Source: Rhizophagus clarus (lineage: Eukaryota; Glomeromycota; Glomeromycetes; Glomerales; Glomeraceae). From it: a stretch of 64,000 nucleotides of DNA. The notes beneath the pieces are model-generated. The model saw only the letters and a list, made by a program, of their open reading frames with translations, was not told where the DNA came from and did no database searches. Of this stretch, positions 12,081-24,272 are shown piece after piece. Within the stretch, counting starts at the first letter, position 1; every line of letters starts with the position of its first letter. The position numbers were made by a program, and so were the translations under genes. The stretch is taken from contig BLAL01000018.1 in assembly GCA_015698045.1 (NCBI GenBank), forward strand, positions 62,001-126,000, in the 5' to 3' direction.

Positions 12081-14119
12081 CCAGTCTTAATATACATCTA
12101 ATAAATTAAAACATAATATAATAACAAATAGAAGGAAAACAAAGAAGAAAAAATAAAATATTTTACATAAAGATTAGACTACTATTACTAAGAACTATCA
12201 AAAATTTCTTTAAGAGAATTTGAGATTATTAGTCAAATCCTCCAAAATTTTCTATATCTTGGCTATTTTTGTATATAAATCATGCTTAAAAATCTTTAGT
12301 TTGGAACTTTTATTCCATTTTGACTTTTTAGACTTCTTCAAATCATAATTATCTTTATATTTGAAAGGTGAATTCAGTATCCTAGAATTGCTTAGTTGAA
12401 TTCTGTTGGATCTGATTGCAAGATTAGCTTTACAAATATTAAAAGAAGAAGTTTAAGATCTGGGTATTACATTTTTCTTGGTTTACTTAGCCGATAGTGA
12501 AAAGAAGGTCAATTTTTTCTTGAAAGAAGTAACCAGGTAAAGTGAGGTATGTTTGCATCATAAGACATTCTTTCCATACTATAATATAGGATTACTGATA
12601 CACTTATACAAAAGTTATTCAATATTTATAAATAAATTTATTTTTAAAAGAAACTATTTATTATATTATAATATATAGTTTTATATTTTTTTAATTTTTC
12701 TAATATTACTTTAATCTTGCAAAAAATTTTTTAAAACTAATTTACAATTAATCTTAAACTTGTAATTTTAATAGCAGAAAACAAATTTTTCAAGTAATAA
12801 TTGGCCTAAATATAAATTATTATATAGAAAATTTCTATTTGTACATGGTGTGTTCAAACACAAATCACGTGATTGATTGTATTAGATTTATTTTTTTTGT
12901 AAAATAACTTTAAAAATCTTTCATTTTATTTATAATGCAAGGTTAAACTTACAAATTACAATGTTAAATTAATTAAATAAAGAAGAAATCAAGAAAGATG
13001 AAAAAAAAGTTTAAAAGGTATATGTGGATGAAAAAAACAATAGTGGGCAAAAGTATTTGAGAAAAAATTATATAAATAACAAAAAATATGAGAAAAATCA
13101 AATAAAAATGAAAGGAAATGAGAACAATAAGGAAAAAGGGTAAAAGAAGGAAAATGAAAAGGAATTGGTTAGTCGAGAAGAAAATGAATCAAAAAAGAAG
13201 GAAAGAAAAATGGAAAGAGTTAAAGAATATGGAAAAGTTAAATGGGAAGAAACAAAATAAAAATAGAAAAGTTAAATATGAAAAGAAAACAAAATGAAAA
13301 TAAAAAGGAATAACAAGAAGAAAAATAAAATGGAAATGTTAAATAAAAAGAAAATGAAATGGAAAGGTAGAAAAATGAAAACAAAATGGAAAGGAGAATA
13401 CAAAAATAAAATGAAAAGAAGGAATACAAAAACAAAATAGAAAGAAGAATACAAAATAAAATAAAAGAGAGGAAAAAAAAAAGGAAACGAAATAAAAAGA
13501 AGGTAAACAAAAATAAAATAAAAAGAAAAATACGAAAATAAAATAGAAACAAGAGAATATGAAAATAAAATGGAGAAGTAAAAAACAAAGATGATATAGA
13601 AAGCAAAAGTATAAAGTAAAAATAAAGTGGAAAACAAAATGGAAAGAAAATAAAAACAAAAAGCCAACTCATAAAAAAAAGAATAAAATAGCTCAGTTAG
13701 TAAAAATGAAACATAAAAAAACAACAAAGGAAACAAGAATGAAAAGTAAATATACTGTACCTTTGTTCATAAAACTAAAACTTAAAAGAAAAAAAAAAAT
13801 TAAAAACAAAACAAAAAAAAGGAAAAAAAGATAAAAATGGCATACTTTTATGTAAAATTGAAATAACCTAATGATAAAAGACATAAAAAGAAGAAAAGGA
13901 GATTAGAAAAAAAAAGAAAAATTGAAAACAAATAAAGAAAAAATAAAAAATATACAATACCTTTGTAAGCTTTGTAAAGAACCACCTGAAAAGAAAAAGA
14001 GCATGTAAACAAATAACTAATTGACCAATTTAATATAATTGTAAAACTAATCAACCAATCAGTAAATTTAATCATGTGGTACTGTATTTGAATATCCCAT
14101 GTAAACTTAGAAATTTTCT
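12081..14119. other. Spacer without a recognisable gene
   Basis: 12081-12960 is AT-rich and contains short stretches that look like decayed coding DNA (near 12180-12560), but no protein family was recognised. From about 12960 it passes into a purine-rich tract, listed separately. Confidence 0.5.
12960..13980. repeat. Purine-rich (A/G) degenerate minisatellite
   Basis: The plus strand is almost entirely A and G, with recurring AAAATAAAATGGAAAG and GAAGAATACAAAA words about every 20-40 bp. The overlapping minus-strand frames rich in Phe, Leu and Ser are by-products. Toward 13750-13990 the words TGTACCTTTG and ATACCTTTG occur, which read CAAAGGTA on the minus strand. Confidence 0.65.
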
Positions 14120-14127
14120 ATTATATA

Positions 14128-15724
14128 TAGGACTCTGATCAGTTCAGTTCAGCAGTTTGGTTTTTGCAAAAACTGATACTAAACTGAATTAATCAGTATC
14201 AGTATTGATGATTACCAAAACTGACCAGTATCAGTATTAATGATTATCGAAACTAATCAATAATTACTGAAAACTGAACTGATTTACCGATATTGCAACA
14301 TCAACTAATAAAATGTTTCGCAACGTTTTTTATTAAGGTGATAAAAAATAAAGTTGCGAATCGTTTTTTTACTAAATTAACTAATAAAAAACGTTTCACA
14401 ACATTTTCTATTAAAGTGACAAAAAATGTTGTGAAACATTTTTTTTATTAAATTAACTGATAAAAAACGTTTTGCAACATTTTCTATTAAAGTGGTAAAA
14501 AAAATGTTTGCGAAACACTTTTTTTTATTAAAATTAACAGATAAAAACATTTTGCAACATTTTCTATTAAAGTGATAAAAAAAAATGTTGCGAAATGTTA
14601 TTTTTTTATTAAATTAACCAATAAAAAATGTTTCGTAACGTTTTCTATTAAAGTGGTAAAAAAAACGTTTGCGAAATGCTTTTTTTATTAAAATTAACAG
14701 ATAAAAACGTTTTGTAACATTTTCTATTAAAGTGATAAAAAAAAATGTTGTGAAATGTTATTTTTTTATTAAATTAACTGATAAAAAACGTTTCGCAACA
14801 TTTTCTATTAAAGTAGTAAAAAAACGTTTGCGAACTGCTTTTTTTTATTAAAATTAACAGATAAAAATATTTTGCAAACGTTTTCTATTAAAGCAATAAA
14901 AAAAAACGTTTATGAAATGATTAAATGATTTTTTTTATTAAAATTAACAGATAAAAATATTTCGCAATATTTTCTATTAAAGCAATAAAAAAACGTTGCG
15001 AAACATTATTTTTTTATTAACTAATCAATAAAAAACATTTCGCAACGTTTTCTGTCAAAGTGACAAAAAAAATGTTGCGAAATGTTATTTTTTTATTAAA
15101 ATTAACAGATAAAAATGTTTCGCAACGTTTTCTATTAAAGCAATAAAAAATGTTGTGAAACATTTTTTTTATTAACTAATCGATAAAAAATGTTTCGCAA
15201 CATTTTTAATTAAAGTAATAAAAAAAAATGTTACAAAACATTTTTTTTATTAAAATTAACAGATAACCAATAAAAAATGTTTTGCAATATTTTTTAATTA
15301 TAGCGACAAAAGGAAACGATTTTTTTTTATTAAAATTAATTAACAAAACATTTCACAACAGTTTTATAATTAATTTGACAAAAAACTACTGCGAACATTT
15401 TTTTTTATCCAATTAACATTTCACAACTTGTTTGTTGATAAAACACCGCTGCAAAATGGTTTATTTTATCAAAATAACTAATTAAAAATGCTTTTTTATT
15501 ATATTATACTATATAAAACGTTTTTGTTTATTATGTTATTTAGTATAAATCGATTTGGTAATTCAGTTTGGTAAATTGCAAAACCAGTACCGAAACCGCA
15601 GTTACTGAAACCAATCGGTAAATTTACTGAAAGGTTTGGTTTGATAAACTGTAAAACTGAAACTGCTCTGATACTGAAACCGATCGGTACAGTTCGGTAA
15701 TTACCAAAACTGATCAGAGCCCTA
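14128..15724. mobile_element. Non-autonomous hAT-type element with internal minisatellite
   Basis: Terminal inverted repeat TAGGACTCTGATCAGTT (left) and, on the opposite strand, TAGGGCTCTGATCAGTT (right). A perfect 8-bp duplication ATTATATA (14120-14127 and 15725-15732) supports hAT. Next to both ends lie words such as ACTGATACTGAAACCGATCGG in changing orientation. The interior (about 14300-15500) is a tandem array of roughly 100-bp units built on TTTCGCAACGTTTTCTATTA. No coding capacity. Confidence 0.85.
14300..15500. repeat. About ten to twelve tandem units of roughly 100 bp
   Basis: Each unit contains AAAAAACGTTTCGCAACATTTTCTATTAAAG-type sequence followed by TGTTGCGAAA in inverted orientation, so single units can fold back. 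Units differ mainly by C/T and G/A changes. A short related stretch lies at 38806-38870 in a different hAT-type element. Confidence 0.75.
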
Positions 15725-15732
15725 ATTATATA

Positions 15733-16301
15733 TTACTACATATTTTTATAGTATAATGTAGTACTAATATAGTACAATCTTATAAATATCATAAAATTTT
15801 ATTTAGCAAAATAAATAAAATTAGCCTATATAATATTAATAATAATATAATTATGTAACTAATGAAAATTTGTTTTCTTATATAATAATAAAAAATTACT
15901 AATAATATTTTTTCTTTTTAAAAAAACTAAAAAAATAAATTAGTTTAATTTTAAGAAAAATGAATAAAAAATATAAGTTATATAAATATTAAATAATGTT
16001 CTTTATTACATTATTAGTAAAGTAAAATTATACTAAAACTATATTTAAAATTAATAAAAATTATATTAAAAATATTAAATAATTTTAACAGTTAATGATT
16101 TTAGTATTTTAGTATTTTATTAAAATTCTAAAAATATATATATAGTAAAATTTAACTAAAAAAATTTACTATAAGTTTTAAGTATTTTTTTAAGATCAAA
16201 ACTATATTAATATTAGTAATTATTAAATAAAAAAAGTGAATTTATTTACTGCATCTTATATTACAATGCATTTTTTTTTTGTAAATTATTTATATCATTA
16301 A
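15733..16301. other. AT-rich spacer, nothing recognised
   Basis: No frame, RNA gene or transposon end was seen between the two flanking elements. Confidence 0.6.
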
Positions 16302-16307
16302 TTTATA

Positions 16308-17625
16308 CAAAATTCTGAATAATACTAATATAACTCACATACAGATTTGCATAGAGTTTATATGAAATTACTTTTTAAATCCACAAATTAAGTTTATGTA
16401 AATCAATCAATTTGGAAGTAACTCACATATTATGTTTGCATAAAGTTTATAATAAATATATGTGGATTTATTTTTAAAAAATACTAATTTCAGTAAATGT
16501 AAATTACTCAGTATTTACTAAAATTTATTTTATTTTATTTATTTTTTCATTTTTTTTCAGTATTTTAGATCAAATTTATTTATTTTTATTATTCTTTTTC
16601 AGTTTTTAATATCCTGATTTCAAGAACCTAGTCATATTTTTTATCTGATAAGTCAACACTACAAAAAATAAAAAAAAGTTAATAACTTAATTAGTTAAAA
16701 AAAAAATAATGAAAAACATCTCCCTACCCTCCCTTATCTTAATTTTAAAAGTCCAATTATGCTTTTCATTTGGTAACATTATAAAAAAGAACAAAAAAAA
16801 TAAATAATTAATTAGTTAAAAAAACACCAAAAAACATTTTTTTCACTATTCCTTACCTTAATTCCAAAAGTCTGGTCATACTTTTTGTCTAGTAACACTA
16901 CAAAAAAGAACAAAAAAAAAATAAAATTAATTAGTTAAAAAAATATTAAAAAATATTTCTCCCACCCTTTCTTACCTTAATTTTAAAAGTCTGGTCATGC
17001 TTTTTGTCTAGCAACACTACAAAAAAAAACAAAAAAAAATAAATAATTAATTAGTTAAAAAAAAACAAAAAATATTTTCTCCACCTTCCCTTATCTTAAT
17101 TTCAAAAGTTTGGTAATGCTTTTCATCTGGCAATACTACAAAAAAGAAAAAATAAATAATTAATTAATTAATTAAAAAAAAATACCAAAAAACACTTCTT
17201 CTATCTTTTCTTACCTTAATTTCAAAAGTTTGGATGTGTTTTTATCTAGCAACACTACAAAGAAGAAAAAAAAATAAATAATTAATTAAAAAAAATAACA
17301 AACCACTTCTTTTAATCCTTTCTTACCTTAATTCCAAAAGTTCAATCATGCTTTTTATCTGAAAGCACTACAAAAACAAACTGATAAATAATTAAAAAAA
17401 AATCAGATATTCAGATTATTTGATTAGATTTGCAAGTCATATGACCTTACTTTTATACCAAATAATTTGTTATAACGTTAACAAATTTTTTATTATAAAT
17501 TTTACAAAATTTTTTTAATTAAAATGTAAGTTTGCGTAGCATTACTATGAAAAAAAGTTGCATAGAGTTAATAGTAAATGCATGCAGATCATTTGTAAGT
17601 TATATTAGTATTGTTTGGGGTTCTA
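16308..17625. mobile_element. Old copy of the 6-bp-duplication (CAGGACCCC) family
   Basis: The left end CAAAATTCTGAATAATA and right end (opposite strand) TAGAACCCCAAACAATA are transition-mutated versions of CAGGACCCCGAAYAATA. The 6-bp duplication TTTATA (16302-16307 and 17620 region end, copy at 17626-17631) matches the other family members. Inside are about seven diverged satellite units homologous to those at 39-41 kb. Most differences from the fresh copy are C to T or G to A, many at former CG sites. Confidence 0.75.
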
Positions 17626-17674
17626 TTTATACATTACACCCCCTTAAAATAGCAAATAATAATTATAAAAATAT

Positions 17675-17891
17675 ACTGTATAGCACTGCATAAGGAATCC
17701 TCCTTTTTACATATCCTTATGATAATATACTCATGTATGATATGTGATTAAAAAATTTTAATTCTGGCAAAAATTCAACTAGTTCTGGTCAATTTCTCCA
17801 TATTCTATACAAAATACTCCTGAGTATAATTCAATTTTTAAATTGGTGAAATTGATATATATCTGAGGTACCTTATGTAGTGCTATACAGT
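17675..17891. mobile_element. Small MITE with 21-bp inverted ends
   Basis: Left end ACTGTATAGCACTGCATAAG and right end (opposite strand) ACTGTATAGCACTACATAAG differ by one base. The flanks are ATAT on both sides, so the target duplication is TA, ATAT or something between. 217 bp, no coding. Confidence 0.7.
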
Positions 17892-18743
17892 ATATAAATT
17901 TGTAATACAGGGTATGATAAATACATTATTTCAAATAAAAAAATTAATTTACTAATTAATATTATTTAAAAAAAAAATTATCGTAATTTTTTTATCAAAT
18001 TCTAGAATTTTATTTATTTAAAATTTTTTAATTTTTTAATTTCAGCTAGCAACTTTAAACTTAATTCACAAATTAATTCACAAATTAATTTAATTATTAA
18101 AAAATATTTTGTAATTAAAAAATTTTATCTAAAAATATTTTTAATTTAAAGAATTTTCTAAAAAATAATTTTATTTTTATTTTTAATTTAAAAAATAAAC
18201 TAAAACTAATTTTTTAAACCAAAAATATTTTCAATTAAGTTATAACTTAAAAATATTTTTTTAATAAAAATTTTAAACTAAAAATTATTTTTAATAAAAT
18301 TTTATATAAAAATATTAGATTAAATTTAAAAATAAATCAAATTAAAAATTTAAAATTTTATTAATTAGTAATATAAAAAAAATAATTATTATAATCTAAA
18401 AAATAATTATTACAATATATATAGCTTGGAATTATATGACTAAAAATATAATTTGTAAATTAAAATATATAAATAATTATCTATTAGAATATAAATAATT
18501 ATGCCAAATATAATTATTGTAAATATTATTAGATACAAAAAAATACCAAAATCAATATAATAATTCTAATGTTCTTATATACAAAAATATATAAAAAATA
18601 CTAAAATTAAAACTATTAGTTTTAGTATTTTTATAAATACAAACATAAAAATATTAGTTCTATTCCAGTATTTATATATGTAAAAAAAGTAAAAGACAGT
18701 TTTAGTGTTTTTATATATAAAAAATAAATAATACTGAAATAAA
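17892..18743. other. AT-rich spacer, nothing recognised
   Basis: A/T-dominated sequence with short AATTAAAA words. No gene or clear element end. Confidence 0.55.
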
Positions 18744-19740
18744 TAGGACTTTAATCAATTTTGGTAATTACTGAACTATACCGATCAGTTTCAGTATCAA
18801 AATTCAGAATAGTTTTAGTTTTATGATTTATTGAACTAAAACATTTGGTAAATTTATTGATCAGTTTCAGTAATTGCAGTTTCAGTATCAGTTTTATGAT
18901 TTATTAAACTGATTTACTGAATTGATTTATAATGATAAAATAATAAGAACTATTTTTTTTCATCATTTAATTATTAAATTTTAATAATAAAAAGTTGTAA
19001 AACTATTTTATTAAATGATTTAAGTTTATAACTTTTTTTTCTAATTCATTAAAAAAAGATATTTCATAGCATTTTTTTATCATATTAATTAACATTACAA
19101 AATATTTTTTTATAATTTGATTAAAAAATAAAAAAATATTTTGCATCATTTTTTATCACGTCAATAAAATGTTATGAAAATATTTTTAATAAATTATTTT
19201 ATTAAAAAAAATATTTTATAACATTTTTTTTATCAATTTAATAAAAATAATCATAATATTTTAATAGATTATTTAATTAAAAAACATTTTGCAACAATTT
19301 TTTTGTCAATTTAATAAAAAAGCATTGCAAAATATTTTATAACAATTTGATTAAAAAATGCTATTTTTTGCTAATTTAATAAAAAAACATTGCAAAATAT
19401 TTTTTTGTAAGTGCTTTGATTAAAAAAATATTTGTAACAAATTATTTAATTAAAAAAATAATTTATAATATTTTTTTTAAAAACTATTATAACATTTTAA
19501 TAAATTAATTAAAAAAAATGTTTCATAATAAAAAATGTTTTTTTAAAAACAATTAAATTAAAAAAAATGTTGTAACGTTTTTTTTATCATGTCAATAAAA
19601 TGTATAAAAATGTTTTAATAAATTATTTAATTAAAAAAATATTTCACAATATTTTTTTATTATGAATTATTGCAAAAATGATTTTAATTGATTATTTGAT
19701 TAAAGAAAAATGATAATCAAGTATTTTTCCTAAAAAAATT
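18744..19740. mobile_element. Degenerate relative of the hAT-type minisatellite element
   Basis: It begins TAGGACTTTAATCAATTTTG, a decayed form of the right end of the element at 14128-15724 (TAGGGCTCTGATCAGTTTTG), followed by similar TTACTGAACTATACCGATCAG words. A diverged array of TTTTGCAACA/ATTAAAAAA units fills about 18940-19740. The opposite end was not found, so the copy is probably truncated. Confidence 0.5.
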
Positions 19741-19770
19741 TTTGAATTTTTCAGAAATTTACACTTTTAA

Positions 19771-20356
19771 GGGTAGAGTATACACCAATCATTTTTTAAT
19801 GTTGAATTTTTTATCAGATTTCACAAATTTATTTGATGATGTGATATAAGGCTAAAAGAATAATAAAAAATTTTTTACACTATTGTTAACTAACATAAAG
19901 AAACCTATTTTTTATTTTTAATAATAAAAATACATGTTTTCTAGTTTTTTTATGTTTTAAATAATAAAAAACATGACACAAAAAATTTTGAAGAAACTGA
20001 AATCTTTCGCATGAAGGAAACTTTCTTAAGAAAAAGTTTCGCATGGATGATAAACTGCTAAGAAAAAACTTTATTTATACAAATACAAACACTAATTTTT
20101 TTGTTTTTACTGATACAAGTTGTAGAAATTAACAGTTTTTTGACCAGCATTAACATTATAATCTTGGCTGAATTATTTTTAACAAGATAAAAAACAATAA
20201 AATCTAAAAAATTTCTTTAAAGTATTTTATTAGAAAAGTTTGGCGAAAAGGGATGAACAAATATTTGGGTGTTAGTAAATCAAATTGTCATGGAGTCGTA
20301 ATACAAAAAATTTGCAGTATGATTATATAGAAAATAATCATCATTACACTCTACCC
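19771..20356. mobile_element. MITE flanked by TTAA
   Basis: Left end GGGTAGAGTATACA and right end (opposite strand) GGGTAGAGTGTAAT lie directly inside TTAA at 19767-19770 and 20357-20360. TTAA targets are used by piggyBac and a few other families; the 586-bp interior codes for nothing recognisable. Assignment to piggyBac is tentative. Confidence 0.6.
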
Positions 20357-20360
20357 TTAA

Positions 20361-20975
20361 AGATAAAAAAATACATCACCAAAAATTACTTTTTTAGGCT
20401 AGCCTGTAGCTCGTATTTAAATTATAATCATGTATTTTTTTGAAAGAATTTTCTGAATTTTTCAGAATTCTACACTTCAGAAGAAAATTAATTTTTCCCT
20501 TTTAACTATGACGCTTTAGACACTAAATCAATTATAAAGCATTTTTTAAATATTTTATATAAGAATTTGATATTATATATATAATAAGAGGATTTTGCAG
20601 AATGATTAAAAAATAATAAATTATTTTTTATTTTAATCAGATTTTTTTGTTAATCATTATCTGCTATTATTAACACAAACAATTTTAATAATTTAATCAC
20701 TCAAAAAATAGATCATGAGAAAAAAATTATAATAATTTGGGAATTTTGGAATATTATGATAAAATGAAATAGTAAATTAACTTTTTTTGATATTTTGAAA
20801 CATATCAAAATAACAAATTTAAAGATTTTATAAATTCAACTGAAAATATTTGGAGATTATGAAAAGTATTTATTAATAATAAATCATGATATTCATGAGA
20901 ATTATTTGAAACAAAAAAAATTAAAATAGGTTATCACGTATTTTCTTATATTATACTGTATAAATATCATTTAAA
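20361..20975. other. AT-rich spacer upstream of the OTU-like pseudogene
   Basis: Near 20380-20500 there is a weak repeat of sequence found at 19715-19770 (TTTTTCAGAATTCTACACTT). No gene seen. Confidence 0.5.
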
Positions 20976-22450
20976 ATGAATTCTTTCACTGCTACAAATA
21001 CTTTATATTCCATCTTTGATTTTCTCAATAAAGATAATATAATGCTTAGTAAAGTAATTAATTATGATATTAAATTTGATAATAATAGTATATTATCTAA
21101 TATAAATAATAATTATATTAATAAAGAATAAAATAATGCTGATCAAGATTATGAAGCAATGAAATTACTTCCAGAAAGATACAAGGATTATGTTTATATA
21201 AAATCAATGCCAGATGAAAATTATTTTTTTAATAGTGTGTCTTTAATTGCATTTGAAAATGAAAATTTTAATTTTCATTATGGCTAACTACAATAATTGA
21301 ATTGATGACGCATATATCATTTTATTTGCAACAATTAATTTTTAAACAGGATATTACTATTTATTAAGATAAGGCTTTTGATAATGAAAATAGAATTATA
21401 AATGATTGTAATTTTAAAAAAGAAAATGAATATATTTCAGAATTGAAATTAATATGCAAATCACACTCTTGGAATTCTATGATTGTATTCTTTAAATTAG
21501 CATTAATATTATATAGACCTATAGAATCTTTATTTCTAGATACTAATAGCAAATATATGAATCAAATTTATAATTGTATAATTTTACCAAGAGAGAGTAG
21601 AGATAATTTATTACAATGTATTATTATATAGAGTTTTTGTTTTACAAATGAGTTTAAAATTTCTTGTTAAGCAAATCACTTTATATCTGTTTTTAAAAAA
21701 TATTATTATTTTTACAAAATAATTTTACCAATTTTACTACTTTTTTAAATGATAAATTATCTTAATTTTAAGATTATTTATTTATTACTAAAGATAATAA
21801 TAATTCAATTATAAATTATAATATTATGGAGCCTATTATTGAAAATCAAAATTATAATATTGTAAAAGACCAAAAAAATTACAAATAACAGATTATTAAA
21901 AATCAAAATAATAATATAAAGAATCTAAAAGAGTATAAACAATTGATTATTAAAGATCAAAATTATAGTATTATAAATAATCAAGAAGAGTATAAACAGC
22001 TAGTTATTGAAGATCATTTAATGATAATAATGATGACAAAAAAGATCAAAATTCAGCTTTATTAGAATTACTTATAGGTATTGATAATGCATTTATTCTT
22101 AATATTAAAAATATTAATAGTTGTTTTATTTATAAGAAAGCTTAAAATTTTCAATTTAATATTACTTGAGAAAATGCATTAAATAAATTTTTTTTATATT
22201 TAATTAATAATTAAGATATTTGTTATTGTTAATGACCATGGCAAACTAGTAATTATTATTTGGTTGAATTACTTAGAGAACGTTTTAAATTTTCTTCACA
22301 GATATATATAAACAATTTTATCTTATTATATGCCAGACTCTGGAATTGAAGTAAATGGAGGAAGGGTTGCATTTATTATTTCTAACTTTTCTTCTTTAGA
22401 GTTGCTAGATGAATTTACAAGCCAGATTTTACTAAATCTATAAAATAGAT
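20976..22450 (+). pseudogene. Decayed OTU/vertnin-like protein, N-terminal part
   Basis: From an ATG at 20976 the frame reads MNSFTATNTLYSIFDFLNKD, then after a stop QDYEAMKLLPERYKDYVYIK and SMPDENYFFNSVSLIAFENE. A further broken stretch leads to IELMTH and ISELKLICKSHSWNSMIVFF, ending LPRESRDNLLQCII near 21630. The pattern PD-x-N-x-FF..S followed by R.R..IEL..H resembles the OTU-like domain of vertnin/KDZ-associated proteins. The Cys normally in PDGNC(F/L)F is Tyr here. Later fragments at 21900-22030 (EYKQLIIKDQNYSIINNQEE) and 22330-22440 (PDSGIEVNGGRVAFIISNF) look like the same gene. Many stops and frame changes. Family assignment is from pattern memory only. Confidence 0.45.
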
Positions 22451-22810
22451 TATCAAATTGTTTAGTGATACAATTACTATATTAATTAATCTGGTTATAA
22501 AAGTTATATACTAATTAGCAATCAATCAGGCATCAATCTGATATGGTCGATTGGTGACCGATTAAATGATTGTTTGAAAATTCACATATTAAAGTTAAAA
22601 TTTACATTTGCAATTTTGCATTTTTTGATAATAAAATAATAAAATAGGTAAAATTATAATTATAAATTTCATCAGATAAAATTAAATTAAGCTTAAAATT
22701 TCAACTGTACACCAATCAAGTATCAATCAATTATATGACTAGTTAATAACTAATTTGAAATTTATGTCTAATTGATGACTGATTAGTATCAGATTAAAAG
22801 AATCAGTCAT
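22451..22810. other. Spacer with GATTGATGACTGATT-like words, no gene
   Basis: Words such as CAATCAGGCATCAATCTGAT and TGATGACTGATTAG recur in both orientations, suggesting a worn MITE. Clear ends were not found. Confidence 0.4.
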
Positions 22811-23025
22811 CAATAAAGCTCCGCATGAGCTGAGCCAGCTTGCAAGCTGGCTCAAGCTTTTCAAGCTGAGCCAAGTCAAGCCATGATTAAATTGGCTTGG
22901 TGGCTCACAAGCCAGCTTAAAAAAACTTGAGTCATGTATTAGGCTTAGCTTGATAAACTCAAGCTAGCAGTGGGCTTGGCTTGAAAAGCTCAAGCCAGCT
23001 CATGAGCCAGATCAAGCTCGGCAAT
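22811..23025. repeat. Palindrome-rich AGCTTGAAAAGCTCAAGC repeat
   Basis: The words AGCCAGCTTGCAAGCTGGCT (a perfect palindrome) and GCTTGAAAAGCTCAAGCCAG recur in both orientations. A second fragment of the same repeat lies at about 27005-27050 inside another element. It is a probable foldback element remnant. Confidence 0.55.
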
Positions 23026-23113
23026 TTTTTATAAAAAACGCCAGTACCAATAGTTCTGGCATTTTTTTTTTGCAAATTTATATATAAAAAATGCCAGAAC
23101 TATTTGTTCCAGC

Positions 23114-24141
23114 TAAAGATGTGTCTGCAATACCCTAATTGTGGATTAATTGTGATTTGCGATATTGCGGAACATTGCAGATTTTGAAGAATAATTATTC
23201 GCAAATCCGCAATCGCAAATAATCCGCAAATCTGCAAATAATTCGCAAATCCGCAAATAATCTGCAAATAATCTGAATAATCTCAAAAATTATGATTGAC
23301 TGTAGATCATCTTCACATGATCATTTTTTTTAAAAAGTGGACAATTTTGTCCATTTTGTAAACTCATGAATCATGTTAATTTAATCTTTGCAATAAAATA
23401 TAACCAAATTTATTTATATACTAAAAAGTGGACAATTTTGTCCATTTTGTAAACTCATGAATCATGTTAATTTAATCTTCGCAATTAAATATAACCAAAT
23501 TTATTTATATACTAAAAAGTGGACAATTTTGTCCATTTTGTAAACTCATGAATCATGTTAATTTAATCTTTGCAATTAAATATAACCAAATTTATTTATA
23601 TACTAAAAAGTGGACAATTTTGTCCATTTTGTAAACTCATGAATCATGTTAATTTAATCTTTGCAATAAAATATAACCAAATTTATTTATATACTAAAAA
23701 GTGGACAATTTTGTCCATTTTGTAAACTCATGAATCATGTTAATTTAATCTTCGCAATTAAATATAACCAAATTTATTTATATACTAAAAAGTGGACAAT
23801 TTTGTCTATTTTGTAAACTTATGAATCATGTTAATTTAATCTTCGCAATTAAATATAACCAAATTTATTTATATACTAAAAGTGGACAATTTTGTCCACT
23901 TATTCGCAAATTTGCGATAATGTAAATTATTTGCAGATTTGCGGATTATTTGCGATACTATACAGATTTGCGGATTATTTGCGGGTTTGCGGATTTGCAG
24001 GTTATTTGCAGTACTATAAATTATTTGCGGGTTATTTGCGGGTTTGCAGATTATTTGCGAGTTTGCGAATTACTAAGCGCAATTGATTTCCAAAACCCGC
24101 AATATTGCAGATTTTGGAAATCAATTGAGGACCCATCTTTA
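23114..24141. mobile_element. hAT-type MITE carrying a 91-bp tandem repeat
   Basis: The ends are TAAAGATGTGTC (left) and, on the opposite strand, TAAAGATGGGTC (right). A perfect 8-bp duplication GTTCCAGC lies at 23106-23113 and 24142-24149. Subterminal CCGCAAATAATC-type words point inward on the left and appear inverted (GATTATTTGCGG) on the right. It is inserted in a small foldback sequence (GCCAGTACCAATAGTTCTGGC at about 23040 and again near 24180). Confidence 0.88.
23332..23890. repeat. 91-bp tandem repeat, six copies plus a partial
   Basis: AAAAAGTGGACAATTTTGTC starts at 23332, 23423, 23514, 23605, 23696, 23787 and (one A shorter) 23878, a strict 91-bp period. Units are nearly identical, and each contains the short inverted repeat TGGACAA-tt-TTGTCCA. 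The low divergence shows recent amplification. There are no unique spacers between repeats. Confidence 0.95.
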
Positions 24142-24272
24142 GTTCCAGCACTTTTTGCAATTTTATGAATAAAAAATGCTGGTACCAATAGTTCTGGCAT
24201 TTTTTTTATGATTTTATAATACAAAATGCCGTTAACGCTATAACGAATTATTCAGTATAAAGGCAGGGTCAT

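Noticed and set aside
13238..13884. Several overlapping Phe/Leu/Ser-rich minus-strand frames that look like membrane proteins
   Set aside because: Three frames are open at once because the plus strand is nearly all A and G. No start context, no conserved pattern, no introns.
23332..23890. CRISPR array
   Set aside because: The 91-bp units are directly adjacent with no unique spacers, and the setting is a eukaryotic transposon.
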